A DNA stretch of 64,000 nt, from positions 436,009 to 500,008 of the forward strand of contig BCIH01000005.1 of NCBI GenBank assembly GCA_002897115.2, written 5' to 3'. Below, piece after piece: positions 1-11,239 of the stretch; positions within the stretch are counted from its first letter, which is position 1, and each line of letters begins with the position of its first letter. The notes under the pieces are model-generated. The model had not been told where the DNA came from and did no database searches. It saw nothing but the letters and a program-made list of their open reading frames with translations. The DNA is from Prototheca cutis (Eukaryota > Chlorophyta > Trebouxiophyceae > Chlorellales > Chlorellaceae). The position numbers were made by a program, and so were the translations under genes.

Positions 1-764
1 CGCGCCCGCGCGGTCCTGCTCCTTCCGGCGGTCCTTGACGTTGAGGACCAGGTTCATGGTGCCGCGCACGTGCTCGCCAAAGTGCTTGCGAACGTTGGCC
101 TCCACCGCCGCGCACTGGGCCTCTCCCCAGTACTTGGCATCCTGCACGTCAAGGAGCACCCAGCTCGTCCACCACATGGTCTGGGCCATTGCGTGCCAAC
201 CCATTATAGACAATCCTGCATTCAGCCCGTGATGCAAGCAGCACATGCAACCACAACTCAATCAGTCACCTGGTTCGGTGCGTGGTAGAACTGCCGCCGC
301 TCGTACGCAGTCGCCTGCTGGAACATGGGCCAGGACCTCTCGAAACGGGCACGGAAGTACGTCGTTTCGTCGCTGCGTGTTTTCCTCCTAGGGTAGCTGA
401 CCATGTACAGGAAGGCCTCGGAAAAGAACCTGGGACAGACCAACCGCGTTGCAAAGTCCGCACTGCCCGCCTCGTCCTCCTCCAGCAACACGAGTGCGGC
501 AAAGAACGAGGCATGCTGCTTCACGGGATGCATCTTTTGGACATACTGCTCCTGAGGACCATGGAACATGCGCTTCCAGGTCGCCAGCACCGACGCCTTG
601 GCGGCCNTAAAGACGCCCTTGAGCGCCTCCCGCCCGCGGCCCCAAAAGTCGCGGTCCATCGACCTCGCAATCCTGCCTGCGGTAACAATGGGTGGATGGA
701 TTGGGCAGGCCGGCGTGAAGTCTCCCACCTGCTGCTCTGGTGAAGGGCGCCAGAATGCCACCAC
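1..764 (-). CDS. Unknown protein, truncated by the left edge
   Basis: Two exons can be linked on the minus strand. The first runs down to 270 and ends HAPNQ at a GTGACT donor. The second runs from 180 off the left edge and begins TMWWTSW after an AG acceptor, with phase 0 on both sides. The visible protein is rich in aromatic and charged residues (RDFWG, TTYFRARFERSW, MWWTSWVLLDVQDAKYW), and I do not recognise its family. One N at 607 lies in the coding stretch. The start is uncertain: a Met before DRDFWG is at about 653, and the frame stays open to 764. A diverged copy of the RDFWG segment lies directly upstream at 825-975, so this may belong to a multicopy, perhaps mobile, family. Existence as a gene is moderately supported; function is unknown. 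Confidence 0.4.
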
Positions 765-824
765 GCAAGGGACAGCACCGTCTTCCAGAACGGGAACTCA
801 CGAGCTGATGTCGACCTGGCTCTC

Positions 825-975
825 CTATTCGTCCAGAAGACCGTGGAACCTGCGCTGCCAGGTCGCACGCACTGACGCCTTGACGGTCGTCATGGCGCCC
901 CTGGGCGCCTCCCGCCCGCTACCCCAAAAGTCGCGGGCCATTCGATTTGCGCCCGTTATTGTAATGGGTGCATGA
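825..975 (-). pseudogene. Truncated tandem copy of the left-edge gene
   Basis: The minus strand encodes a segment with RDFWGSGREAPRG and ATWQRRFHG, which matches RDFWGRGREALKG and ATWKRMFHG of the left-edge gene. The nucleotide match covers about 120 bases at roughly 75-80 percent by eye. Nothing of the downstream part of that gene follows, so this is a broken duplicate or a duplicated exon. It sits between the intact-looking copy and an interspersed repeat fragment. Confidence 0.5.
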
Positions 976-1059
976 AATAGATAGGTTCGCGGGGAATCCC
1001 CGTATGTTATACCGAGTTCCCACTGCCGATCCGCCTCGGGAGACGCAGGGCCCTTGGCC

Positions 1060-1240
1060 TGGGTCAATGGCCAGGACCTTGTAAAACCTCCTTGCACGAC
1101 CTGTCCCATGAAGGAACTAAGCCCATTTTCTGAGCGACGCGGCAAGGGAATGTGGTGAAACAGACATTTTGGGAGACATGCCCTTGCTGTGCAGGTGGGA
1201 GTCGATGAATCCCGACAAGGTTCGACAATCGCTAGTCCCT
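1060..1240 (-). repeat. Interspersed repeat, copy A (fragment)
   Basis: The reverse complement of this stretch matches 39520-39700 and 11245-11400. Shared blocks include CGACTCCCACCTGCACAGCA, a central GTCGCTCAGA and a GGAGGTTTT tail. I saw no terminal inverted repeats or target-site duplications. It carries no plausible ORF. Confidence 0.75.
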
Positions 1241-1378
1241 CGCGCTATCACAATTGCCCCGCCAGCCCGCGCGCACAAGAGGCATGGCGCAGCGACATTG
1301 AGCAATTGACATTTTCAGGGTATCATTAGTTTGTGAGGGGGATGTTGCCCTGACCATTTTCCAAGCGCGGGGCCCGGG

Positions 1379-4042
1379 ATGGCCGACTCGGCAGGCCGGC
1401 CTAACCGGAGCCACGGCACGACAGGAAATTCCCTCCCAGTCTCCGTCACTGTCAGCTTCGAGCACATCCCAAAGTGCGTTGAATGGCTGGATTTTGGAGA
1501 TGCGAGTCTGCCTGAGGCCGGTATGAATCACAGGCAAGCGGCTTGACGTCAGGACAGTCGCCATTCCCGTCGGTTGTGCAGGGAGTCCCGGGAGAAACTT
1601 CAGGAGTTGTTGCAGGAGTGGGCGGCCTGGCACCACAAGACCTACCTCCCCGTGAGTATGGGGTGCACGTATTGATGGCTGCACAGCTGCACCAGACCGG
1701 GAGGTGATGGGTTGGAACGTTGTGCTGTATCGTTGACAGACCCCATTCTTGTCTGTTGGGCTTCGCGGGGGCCATGAACCCTGGAAGCCAACCTGACCCC
1801 CCTAGATGCACCCACCCTGCAGGACTACGTTCCGCCCACCTGGACCAGCGGGTCATGGACCGTGCGGCCGGAGCTTGCGGCGCGGGAGGGTCACGCAGAG
1901 GCAGGGGATGTGCTGCCAGCTGTGGAGGACATGCCCGGCCAACCGGAGAAGAAGGGCTCGGAGACCTTTTGGTTCAATGTCCAATATGAAAAGGTATGTG
2001 ATGACTGGCTTTGTGGCTCGTGTTGATGACGTGCCGGTCTGGCCACATAGCCGCTGGGCCACCACGCCCCTTGCATGCAACACACCATCACAGCCTGCCA
2101 CCGCCCCATGATGTCTAGAGCGCGGACGGCGCTGTCCCGCTGTACGACCGCGCTCCCGCCAAAATCCGACTGGCCGGGCAAAAGCGATCGGCGGCGGCGC
2201 TGGGCGACGCCGGCTGGCCGTCGCCCGGGGCGGTCGCGCCGCCGTCGTCCGACGCGCCACGCTGCTTCAACTGCGGCAGCTACGGGCACAGCCTGAAAGA
2301 GTGTTGGAGGGCGTTGGACCACGAAGCCGTCAGCGCCGCACGGACTGCAAGGTCGGTCATAAGATTGCTGGAAGGAAGGGGGGAGAGGGGAATCCCTACA
2401 CACGCCGGTGCCCTGCAGCCAGCCTGGGTTTGCGTGCATCAACGTGCCTTCCCAGACCACCACCACTGCAACTCTTGCTGCAGAGGGGGGGGTTCGGGGG
2501 CGCTGAGCCGACTCGGTCCCAAGCGCTATTTTCTGCCGGGTGCACCTGAGGCAAACGGGGCAGACCTGGGCCCGGGCTCGGCCACGACAGGTGGAAGTCA
2601 GGAGCTGGGGCCCGCGGGCCTCGAACGCGAGTTTCCAGATGCCAAGCCCGGCGTCCTGTCTGGCGAGCTTCGAGAAGCACTCGGCATACGTACGTGTGCA
2701 TGATTGATTGACTGATGGACTGAATCCACTGGAAGGAAGGTGTTTGAGAAGGGATTTGCTCCTGACAAGCCGTGCACGTTTCCATGGGGATACTCTTCGC
2801 CCACCCGCTCGCCCAAACCCCTTGTTTCCCGTTGGTGGTCCACCTTCAGGAGACATGGATCCACCGCCGTGGCTGCAGCGCATGAGGTCCATGGGTCTTC
2901 CCCCGGCGTACCGTGCAGACGCGAACAGTGCAGGGGACGGCGGGACGCCGGCACCGGAGCCATTGGCTGCGGAGGATCCCCCGGCATCGAGCAGCGACGA
3001 ATTCATTCCCCTGGACACTGCCGCCGATGGCGAGGTGCAAGAGAGCGGGCCTGACCACGAGGAGGGCGAGGTGGCCCCGCCAGCCCCACCAAAGCCAGTG
3101 TTGTCACAGGGACCGGCGTTCCCAGGCGTCAATGCCCCCATTCCCAAGGGCGCCGACCCGGCGGTGTGGGGCGGAGCTGCTCATCCCGCAGGGATGACGG
3201 CACCATCGGCTTGGCCAGGGTTTGATGTGACCGGCAGAGCGCTTTCCCAACAAGCAGGCCATTCCTCCCCCGCCTGGCCTGGACCCGGAGGCCCCGCTTG
3301 GACCCCACTCCGTGCCCGGCCCGGCAGCGGCGGAGGGGGGCCCGAAATCGGCCACCATTCGCCCGGGGGGACGCAGCCACTGCCACCGCTGCCGCCGCCG
3401 CAGCAGGCGCCAGCGGCAGGGTCCAGCCAGCAGGCCAACGGGTGGTTCCGGGGACCGTACGGCTGGCAGCACTCGGCATCAGCAGAGCAAGGCGGTACGC
3501 CCCCCGACGGCGGGGGTGATGCGCCGAGTCCAGTGGCTGACTGGTATGATGCCGGCAGGATGGCCAGCACGCCACCGGGCAGCAACGGCTACGCGGCGGC
3601 CTCCCCCCCACCGCCCCCGCCACCGCTGTCGCCACCCCAGCAGCCTCACGGCTATCAAGCATTCACACCGCCTCAACAACCGGGTTACCATGCGCCACAA
3701 CAGCAGCAGGCAGCGCCGTACCAGGCACATCCGGCGCCGCCTCCGCGGCAGGACTATTACGCCGCAGCACCGTCCCAGCAACAAGACTACTACGCAGCGC
3801 CACCGGCACCGCCATATCAGCAGCAAGGCTATCCACCCGCAGAGCAGCAGCACCACGACTATGGCGCGCAGCGACCCATGCAGCAACACCCCGATCTCAA
3901 CCGGGATCGCTGGGATGGCTACGCTGGCGCTGATCAGCAGCCGTACTACAGTCTGGAGGGAGGAATAGAGCAGTACCAAGGCCGACACGATGCATACGGG
4001 CAGTACCAGGCCCCGACGCGCCAGGGCTTCTGGCCAGGCTGA
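1379..4042 (+). CDS. ZCCHC8-like zinc-knuckle/PSP protein (nuclear exosome targeting)
   Basis: Proposed exons are 1379-1520, 1553-1651, 1806-1993, 2119-2351, 2484-2689 and 2850-4042, all in phase and giving about 686 aa. A CCHC knuckle (CFNCGSYGHSLKEC, near residues 191-204) is followed by a PSP domain split over two exons (KPGVLSGELREALGI, then DMDPPPWLQRMRSMGLPPAY). This order matches ZCCHC8, the scaffold that links the MTR4 helicase to the nuclear RNA exosome in the NEXT complex. An acidic linker follows. The last 250 or so residues are Pro/Gln/Tyr-rich with repeated QQDYYAA-type units, a prion-like tail that I do not know from animal ZCCHC8. Exons 4-6 are secure. The first two exons are less certain, and a start at 1500 with other junctions is also in frame. 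Confidence 0.8.
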
Positions 4043-4394
4043 GGCATTGGCGCCGTGGCGAACACGGTCATGCTTTCTCGCGTGTGCATCAGACATTTAA
4101 ATAGGATTGTTGTGTACAGTTCTGAGCTAGTGTGACGTGGTCCTTGCTCCCTGCTTTGCGAGATCATCCTGATTCATCCACTGTCCCGTGGCTGCAAAAT
4201 GCTGAAAACGTGTGGGAAACGGTCGTCCCGCGCTCGCGAGCTTCCCGCGNTCGTCCCCCGTAGAAAAAATTCTCGATCATGGCAACAACCCCAGGGTCCC
4301 CGCTTGGCCCCCCGCCAAGCGTGCACGCCCACAGCCCCACCAGATATGCCTCGCGAGCAGGCCTCGCACCCTAGCACGGACCCGGGGCGGGGCC

Positions 4395-7277
4395 ATGTCG
4401 GGGGCCTTCAAGTTTAAGATCACCCTTGGCAAGGCTACCGACGGATCCAGCACACCCGTGTCCGGCTCGCAGCGGGCCGACAACCCGGCATTTGGACAAA
4501 AATCAGTCGAGTTAGCCCCATCTGGGGCACAGAGCACAGCGGATGGCTCGGAGCAGGGTCCCGTCGGGACACCCGTCCCGACTCCGGGTCCCTCTGGGGC
4601 CACCCCCGGCTTCCGGTTCAAGATCAAGGTTGCCGGCGGGGAGCAGGCTCAGACACCCGCTAGCCAGCCCGCCAAGCCCCGCGTAAAGTCCCGGGCACGG
4701 CCCTCCCTTGGCACGGGCTCCCCAGCGGGCTCGCCGCAGTCATGGACGCCGCAGGCCAAGCGCGTCAAGCTGACGGGCACTGCCGCGTCGGCGCCGCGGC
4801 CGTCCTCGCTGGGCCCCGGCTCCGCACCCGGCCGCGTCGGGGGCCTGCCGTCTTCTGCACGCAAGACGCCCTTCTCCGGCCCTGCCAAGATCAAGCTGCG
4901 CCCCACGGGCGGGCTGGCCTCGGCGGCAAGCCTTGCTGGCAGCGGTGGCGGACTGCACACCCCGGGGCCCACGGGCATCGGCCGGACGCCCGGCACGAGC
5001 ACGCCCGGGCTGGCTGTGCCGAGCCAGACCCCCGTGGTGCGATTCAGCGTGAACAAGACGGCCTGGACGCCTGGGAGCGGGCCCGGCCCGGCTTCGACAC
5101 CCGGCAGCGCCGCAGCCCCCTCCCAGTCGCAGCAGCAGCAGCAGCAGCCCGCGCCGCGGCGGCGCGGCCGGCCCCCCGGCTCGCGTTCGCGCAAGCACCA
5201 CGGCTCTGACGGCGACGACGACGACGTCGACTTTGCCATCGGCCCGGGGGCCACGGTGCCGGGCCTGTCCATGACGGGCCGCACTTTCAATTTGCGGAGC
5301 AGCATGGCCGCGGCGACATCTGCGGCGACGAGCAGCGGCATGGGCGGCGGAGGGGGCGGGTCACCGGCGGACTCGGTGGCCGCGCCGTATTCGCGGGCGG
5401 GAACCTCGGTGCACGGCCGGGCAGCGGGCGATGCCGAGGACACGGCAGGCACCGCACCATCTTCTGACACAGCTGGCCCGCTGAGTCGGAGCGTGATGGA
5501 GAAGGTTCTCAACAAGATTCAAAAGAAAGACACGCACGGCATTTTCCGCGAGCCGGTCACCGACGACGTTGCGCCAGGATACTCGGAGGTGATTTCTGAA
5601 CCCATGGACTTCACGAGCATCCGCGGGGGCCTGGCGGCAGGCCGGTACACGGACTGGGACGGCCTGGAGCGCGACCTGCAGCTCATGTTTTCAAACGCCC
5701 AGCGCTACAACCCAGTCGGTAGCGAAGTCCACACGTACGCGGGACACCTGTCCGCCGCCGTTCGGCGCATGCTGGCCCTCGCGCGGACGGGCCGCACGGA
5801 TTTCAGGGCCGCGGCCGCCAGCGAGGCTCGAAGAGCAAATGCGGCCGCTCGCGCCGCGGAGCGCGCCGCACGCGAGGCCGCGCGCGCCGCCGCCCGCGCC
5901 GAGCATAAAGCCGCGCAGGAAGCCAAGGTCCTTCGCAAGGCCGGCGTCGCCGGTGGCAGTAACGGCAGTGCAGCAGGCAGCGGGCCGGGGGCTGGGTCCA
6001 CTGGCACGGGTTTGGGCGACGACGACAGCGGCGCCCGCACAAGCTACCGTCCCCGCGTCCGTGACCCGGCGTTGGCTGCGTGGGGTGGGCTGGGGGTCGG
6101 AGGAGGCGGTGAGGGAGGGCGCTGGGCCGCGCCCGAACGTGCGCTGCTCGCCACGGCTGCCGCCACGCTGCCGTCGTCAGCCGCGCTGCGTGGAAGCGCC
6201 GGTCTCCTTGATTCGCCACAGACTGACAGCAAGGACCGGGGGGACACGACGGCCGACGATGCCCCCGCACCGGCGACGCCGCGCCTAAGCGCTGCGCTCG
6301 ATCCCGCATCAGAAGCCATCTGCGGCTCGGCAGGCGGCGCGTACCTGGCGTCGCTCGCGCGGTTCTGCTCGGGTCTGCGCGGTGCGGCACGTGCCGCGGC
6401 CCTCCGTATCGTTAGGCAGCGTGCCGCCGCGCTTTCTTCGGCTGCCGAGCGCGACGTCGCGGCCGCCAAGGCTGAAGCCGCGCGAGCCGCGGTGGCGCTC
6501 CAGCAGCAGCAGGCTGCCGCGGCGAGAGCCAAGGCGAACGAACAGGCCGCTGCGGCCGCGGCCGCGGCAGCGGCGAATGCACAGCGTGCGGCACAGGCTC
6601 AACAGCAACAACAGCAGCTCCAGGCGGCCAAGGCGGCCGCTGCAGATGCTGCGGCACGAGCGGCCCAGAGCTCGGCGCAGCCGTCTCAGCTAGCCGGCGG
6701 GCCCGGCACGTCCGCAACCGCCGCCGCCGCCGTGGCGATGCAGCAGCAGCAGCAAGCGGCGTTGGCTGGCAAAATGTATGGCGCAGCAGTGCCGCCGGCC
6801 AATGGTGGTGGGGCCGCTCCCGGCCCACAGGCCGCCGCAGCGGCGCACCAGCAGCATCAGGCAACGGCAGCGATGCAGCAGCAGCAGGCGGCGGCGGCGG
6901 CACAGGCGGCTGCTGCAGCGGTGCAGTATCACCTGACCATGCTGCAGCAGCAGCAGGCAGCTGCCGCTGCAGCCGACGGCTCCACCGGCAGCAACGCCGC
7001 GAGCAACGCCGCGCTGCAGGCGACACTGCTGCAGTACCAGTACATGTATGCGCAGCAGGCTGCCGCCGCCGCGGCGGCCAGCAAGCCCGTCCCCAGCGCT
7101 GTTCCTGGTGCAGTGCCTGGTGCGACCCCAGTCGCATGGCAGGGCCTGCCCCAGGCCTCGCATCCCATGATGGGCATGTTGCCGCCAGGGTTTGTGGCCC
7201 CGGGCTTTGTCCTTCCCCAGCAGCAGCAGCAACAGGGGATGGCCCAGCCGGGTATCCCGCGGCCCCCGTCGCAGTGA
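4395..7277 (+). CDS. Bromodomain protein with Gln/Ala-rich C-terminal half
   Basis: A single long exon encodes 960 aa from the ATG at 4395. The frame extends upstream to 4212 but contains an N, and MSGAFKFKI is the natural start. The N-terminus has two related basic motifs, FKFKITLG and FRFKIKVAGG, in a Ser/Pro/Gly-rich region with a polyQ run. One bromodomain lies at about residues 364-460. It shows the helix Z start VMEKVLNKIQ, a ZA loop ending PMDFTSI, and NAQRYNPVGS, whose YN carries the acetyl-lysine-binding Asn. The remainder alternates polyQ and polyA runs with helical Arg/Ala segments. It probably reads acetylated histones in a chromatin complex; BRD7/BRD9-like is a guess from the single domain. 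An AATAAA lies about 95 bases past the stop. Confidence 0.85.
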   Translation: MSGAFKFKITLGKATDGSSTPVSGSQRADNPAFGQKSVELAPSGAQSTADGSEQGPVGTPVPTPGPSGATPGFRFKIKVAGGEQAQTPASQPAKPRVKSRARPSLGTGSPAGSPQSWTPQAKRVKLTGTAASAPRPSSLGPGSAPGRVGGLPSSARKTPFSGPAKIKLRPTGGLASAASLAGSGGGLHTPGPTGIGRTPGTSTPGLAVPSQTPVVRFSVNKTAWTPGSGPGPASTPGSAAAPSQSQQQQQQPAPRRRGRPPGSRSRKHHGSDGDDDDVDFAIGPGATVPGLSMTGRTFNLRSSMAAATSAATSSGMGGGGGGSPADSVAAPYSRAGTSVHGRAAGDAEDTAGTAPSSDTAGPLSRSVMEKVLNKIQKKDTHGIFREPVTDDVAPGYSEVISEPMDFTSIRGGLAAGRYTDWDGLERDLQLMFSNAQRYNPVGSEVHTYAGHLSAAVRRMLALARTGRTDFRAAAASEARRANAAARAAERAAREAARAAARAEHKAAQEAKVLRKAGVAGGSNGSAAGSGPGAGSTGTGLGDDDSGARTSYRPRVRDPALAAWGGLGVGGGGEGGRWAAPERALLATAAATLPSSAALRGSAGLLDSPQTDSKDRGDTTADDAPAPATPRLSAALDPASEAICGSAGGAYLASLARFCSGLRGAARAAALRIVRQRAAALSSAAERDVAAAKAEAARAAVALQQQQAAAARAKANEQAAAAAAAAAANAQRAAQAQQQQQQLQAAKAAAADAAARAAQSSAQPSQLAGGPGTSATAAAAVAMQQQQQAALAGKMYGAAVPPANGGGAAPGPQAAAAAHQQHQATAAMQQQQAAAAAQAAAAAVQYHLTMLQQQQAAAAAADGSTGSNAASNAALQATLLQYQYMYAQQAAAAAAASKPVPSAVPGAVPGATPVAWQGLPQASHPMMGMLPPGFVAPGFVLPQQQQQQGMAQPGIPRPPSQ

Positions 7278-7518
7278 TGCACCTCTGTGTGACCGGCCAC
7301 GAGGCCTTTGCATGGGTGATGTGTTGTTCCATCTGCTGCCCTGTCGCATGCTCCGTTTCCTCGAAAGACAAATAAACCCAGTCGTTCACATGGACTTGCC
7401 GTCTTTCTTTCATACTGCGTGACTGCGGCTGCCCCCGCTGGCCAGCCGGCGCTCTCTCTCTGGACCACGTCCCCCTTTTAACACCAATCAATCGACAAGC
7501 GCAGCAGCAAAAGAAAGC

Positions 7519-9509
7519 CTAGGCGGTGGTGCCGTAGTTTGCAGTCCAGGCATCGAATCGAGCCTCGGCCTCGGGGGTCAGGCTGGGCCGGATGACCTTG
7601 AGTGCCGCTGAAAAATCTGCCCGAGTGAGCCCGCGGATGCGGTCTGCAGGGACCGTGGCCAGTTTGGGTCCTAGTTCCCGCAGCGGCGCCATGGCCGCCT
7701 CCTTGCACGCCGCCGCCAGGTCAGAGCCCGAGTAGCTACGGGTGGAGGGGAACATGGTGGTGATGGGGAAGAGCAAACTGGGCGCAAGGATTGGTCACGG
7801 GGGTGGGGGGGACGTTTCCTGGGCCGCAGCTGGGCAATGGACAAGTGCCAAGAGATGCACTCACATGGGAATAAACTCCTCCCCCCAAATCCCTCACCCT
7901 GGCGTGGCGGCGGCGACGGCGGCGGCGATGCCCGGCTCACACTTTTGACCCCGGAGGAGCGAGTCCAGCAGCGCCTTCCGCCCCGCCGTGCCTGGCAGGG
8001 GCACGAGGATGCGTTTCGGCAGTCGGCGCAGCACGGCGTCGTCCAGATCCCAGGGGCGATTGGTCGCGCCCAGGACGACGACGTGCTCGGGGGCGCCCGT
8101 CACGCCGTCCAGCGCGGTGAGGAACTCAGTCTTGAGGCGGCGAGCGGCCTCGTGCTCGCCCTCGGACCGAGCCGACAACAGGCTGTCCATCTCGTCGATG
8201 AAAATGACGGCGGGGGCGGCCGCAGCCGCCACGCGGAACAGCGCCCGGACCAGCTTCTCCGCCTCTCCGTGCCATTTGGAGGTCAGGGACGCCGCGGAAA
8301 TGTTGAAAAACGTGGCTCGCGCCTCGTGGGCCAGAGCCTTGGCCAGCAGCGTCTTGCCGTTGCCAGGAGGGCCGTACAGCAGCAGGCCCCGCGCAGGCGC
8401 ACGCAAACCCTGAAACAAGTCGCTCCGCAGCGTAGGCAGCACCACCAGTTCCTGCAGTGCCTGCAGGAGTTGGAAGGAATGATGGTCACTGGGTCTCTGA
8501 GCACGAGTGAGCGTTTCTTCCCCTCCTTTTCCTGGCGCATCAGAACATCAACTCGCCAAGCAGCCAGTCACCAACAAACCTGCTTGGCCTTGTCGAGACC
8601 GGCGACGTCATCCCACGTGACCCCGGGGTCTCGGACCAGGATATCCGCCATCACTCGGTCCTCATACTCGCGCTCCTCCTTGGACGCACGAGGAGCGGTC
8701 GCGGGGCTGGCGCCCGCACGAGGCGGCACCGCCGCCCCGGCGCTCCGCGGCCGCCCAAGCACCCGGGCAGGCTGGCCATGTGCCGTTGTCAGTGGGCTCG
8801 ACGATGTTGAAAGCGGGGGTGGATTGGACAGTGACCGTGTCGGTGCTGTGCGGCCATCAGAGGGCGGATCGGCCTCGGCCCCTGGCAGGCCAAGCCGCTG
8901 CCGCGCTTTCGTGGCCCACCCCGCCATGTCCGCACGCCAGCGCTCGGTGTTGCTGTGCGCGGCCTCCAGACCCAGGCCCGGGGGTCGTGGTTGGGCCAGT
9001 CCTTCCTCCGAAATCTGCAGCGCCGTCGACCACAGCCGGTCCGCCGCTTCCCGGGAACCCCCGGCATCCTGTCGTTCCGCTCGTTCCACAGCCTCCTGCA
9101 TGCATTTTATGTCGTAACCTACACATGAAATGAAGTCCTTCAAAAGCTGCTCTAGCACCAACGATTGCAGGCATCCTCCCAAAGAACAGTCGCGAGGGGT
9201 GCTTGGCTGCTGCCCTCCTTCCTCCAGCTGCCTTGCCGTCAGGAGGCCTATCACCCCCTTTCACCACACAGACACCTCCCTGGGATTAATCAGACCACTG
9301 TCCCCATCCCCCAACACACACACACGCGCGCGCGCGCAGCCCCCTGTCAACAGAGTGTTGCCCGCAGCGCCGGGCCCCACCTTCGCCAGGTCGTGGTACC
9401 CTCTCAGTTTTTCCACCCGACGCCTGGCCTCCGCCAACGGCCCCAGGGGAGCCTCTGGGGACTTTTGCTCATCGGCAGGGCTCTTCCTACCGCCAAGTAT
9501 CCACTGCAT
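7519..9509 (-). CDS. SPAST: Spastin-like microtubule-severing AAA ATPase
   Basis: Exons on the minus strand are 9509-9381, 9095-8580, 8460-7898 and 7735-7519; all junctions keep phase and give 474 aa. An MIT domain spans the first junction (residues about 20-110: [16 protein letters not shown] joined to EAVERAERQ). A Ser/Pro/Ala linker leads to the spastin-type AAA module ([14 protein letters not shown]). Walker A is GPPGNGKT at about 246-253 and Walker B is [11 protein letters not shown]. The pore loop reads [15 protein letters not shown], and the segment [13 protein letters not shown] is diagnostic of spastin. The C-terminal helix ends [11 protein letters not shown]. The hydrophobic hairpin of the long animal isoform is absent, as in the short M87 form. 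Expected role: ATP-driven removal of tubulin by its tail, with ESCRT recruitment through MIT. Confidence 0.93.
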
Positions 9510-9915
9510 GCCTCATGCGCCGGCAGGTACGGGGGTGGGCCCGCCGTGGCCCCCCACACTCGACCCCTGGCCGGAAGTGATCCTGCCACGCTCTCGTGCA
9601 GCACCGGCAAGGTGGCAGGCAAAGTTCGAAAGAGTCACTGTGCTCGTGGGTTAAATAGTTGAATTCGCACCGACAAGGAACGATGCCATGGGTTGATCGC
9701 GTCTCCTCTACTCTTTTTTCAGAGAACAGGCTTCTCGTGGATGCTCCCGGCCACCGGACCCACCAAACCACTTGTACAGGTCACAGACGGTACAGTCGTG
9801 CCATGAGGGCAGACCAAGAGGAACATCGCGAAATATTCGCCATGGAAATGCTGCGGGTGCAGTACTCGGCATCGCAGCCGCACAAGACATGGAGGCACAG
9901 GGCAAGTTGAGGGCG

Positions 9916-10977
9916 TTATTGCGCCACCATTCCCATCATCTTACGGCCATGGGAGTGTGTTGCGTCCGCGCTGGTCGAGTCACTGGTATCATCAGACCCC
10001 ATATCCATATCCATATCCATATCCATGTTGCTGTCGCTGCTGGTCAGGGGCGTGCTGCCGCGGACCCAGCCCTCGATGGTGGCGGCGCTGGGATCCTCGG
10101 CGGGCTCGACGGTGGGCCCCGCAAGTTCCTCGCTCTCCCCTGTCAGCAGCATGGAGGGCTCGCCGGCTGAAAGGGCAAAGACCGCGGAGCCATTGGCCAG
10201 GGAATCCTCCAGCGCCGTCAGATCCCAGTCGGCATAGGCAGCCGTAAAGTTGCCGGGATGAAAAATACCGTAGATGTTGTCAGAGCCGCTCAGAGGCAGG
10301 TCCAGGGGGTCCAAGGACGTAGGCAGCGCCTCCACAACTGTTGTTGAAGCGGATGTGTGGTCGAGAGATGTGAAATGGTAGAAGGAATATTGATTATGTT
10401 CAGGTGGGTGGGTAGGCATGCAGTGAAATGAGCTGTCATCCATCCCTGAACGGAGGGGACACCATCCGCTGGTACGCAGGAGAACCCTAACCCCTCATGC
10501 TCATGACCTGTGGCCTCTCCCAAACACCAAACGGCAGGCTCATTCCCCAGATCTACGACGTACTCGTCATGAACTGGCCGTTCTTGATCTGGCCAAAGGC
10601 GGCAGAGGTCACATCCTCGGCGTTGGTGATGTTGAGCTCCCAGTACCAATTGGTAGAGTGAACGAAAGAGTAAAACTCGGCACTCAGGTCGCCGTCATCC
10701 ACGACGGAAGAGAACCACCTGTGCGCGATGCAAGGTATCATCTCTGATGTCATGATGGGAATCAAGCAAATGCATCGGCTTGCACAATCCTCAAAACCCG
10801 TGCGGGCTCCAACATGTCCCGGCATGGCGCTGGTACAGGGCACGGCTACAACAGGTGCATCCGACCCAGCAGTGTTCGCTCTCCGGATGCCCACCCGCCC
10901 GCCTACCTGTGAGCTGAAACGCTTGATGCACAGACCAGGAGCCCAAAAACAACAAGGAGAAGGCCGCAACGCTGCAT
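9916..10977 (-). CDS. Secreted or lumenal protein with signal peptide and Met-Asp repeat
   Basis: Exons are 10977-10907, 10718-10564 and 10337-9916, with phases 2, 1 and 0 fitting; product 215 aa. Exon 1 is a textbook signal peptide (MQRCGLLLVVFGLLVCASSV). The mature part is acidic, with potential N-glycosylation sites NIT, NFT and NGS and a segment WFSSVVDDGDLSAEFYSF. Near the C-terminus a run of alternating Met-Asp residues is encoded by an ATGGAT hexanucleotide repeat (10002-10026), followed by a Ser/Thr/Asp stretch and a basic end, GRKMMGMVAQ. I recognise no family. It is probably secreted or held in the endomembrane system; it could be a cell-wall or vacuolar protein. Confidence 0.7.
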
Positions 10978-11239
10978 TTTGAGGCAAGTGGGCCGGTACT
11001 TGTACCAGGAAGATGGAAAGGTCGAGGCGAAGTTCGAACTGCCAAGCTCAGTGAAAGACAAGAGAGGATGCGTTTACAGCGTGATGATTGAGATTACGAG
11101 CACAAATACGGAGAATGCTTCGTGGATGTGACCAATGCCGCTTTTATTAGTGTGTTTCCATCAGGTCCTCGGATGACTGGTACAACGACACGTGCTTCGT
11201 ACCGCTTCTGCATCCAGGAGCTGGCTGGTGCCCCGGTAC
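10978..11239. other. Spacer without a recognisable gene
   Basis: This short stretch should hold the promoter and 5' leader of the secreted-protein gene on the minus strand. I see no clear core promoter motif and no RNA gene. Confidence 0.5.

Noticed and set aside
1891..3147. 418-codon open frame on the minus strand
   Set aside because: It is antisense to the ZCCHC8-like exons and introns. GC-rich coding DNA gives long antisense frames, and no domain is visible.
6412..7491. 359-codon open frame on the minus strand
   Set aside because: Antisense of the polyQ/polyA bromodomain gene; the composition is simply the complement of GCN/CAG repeats.
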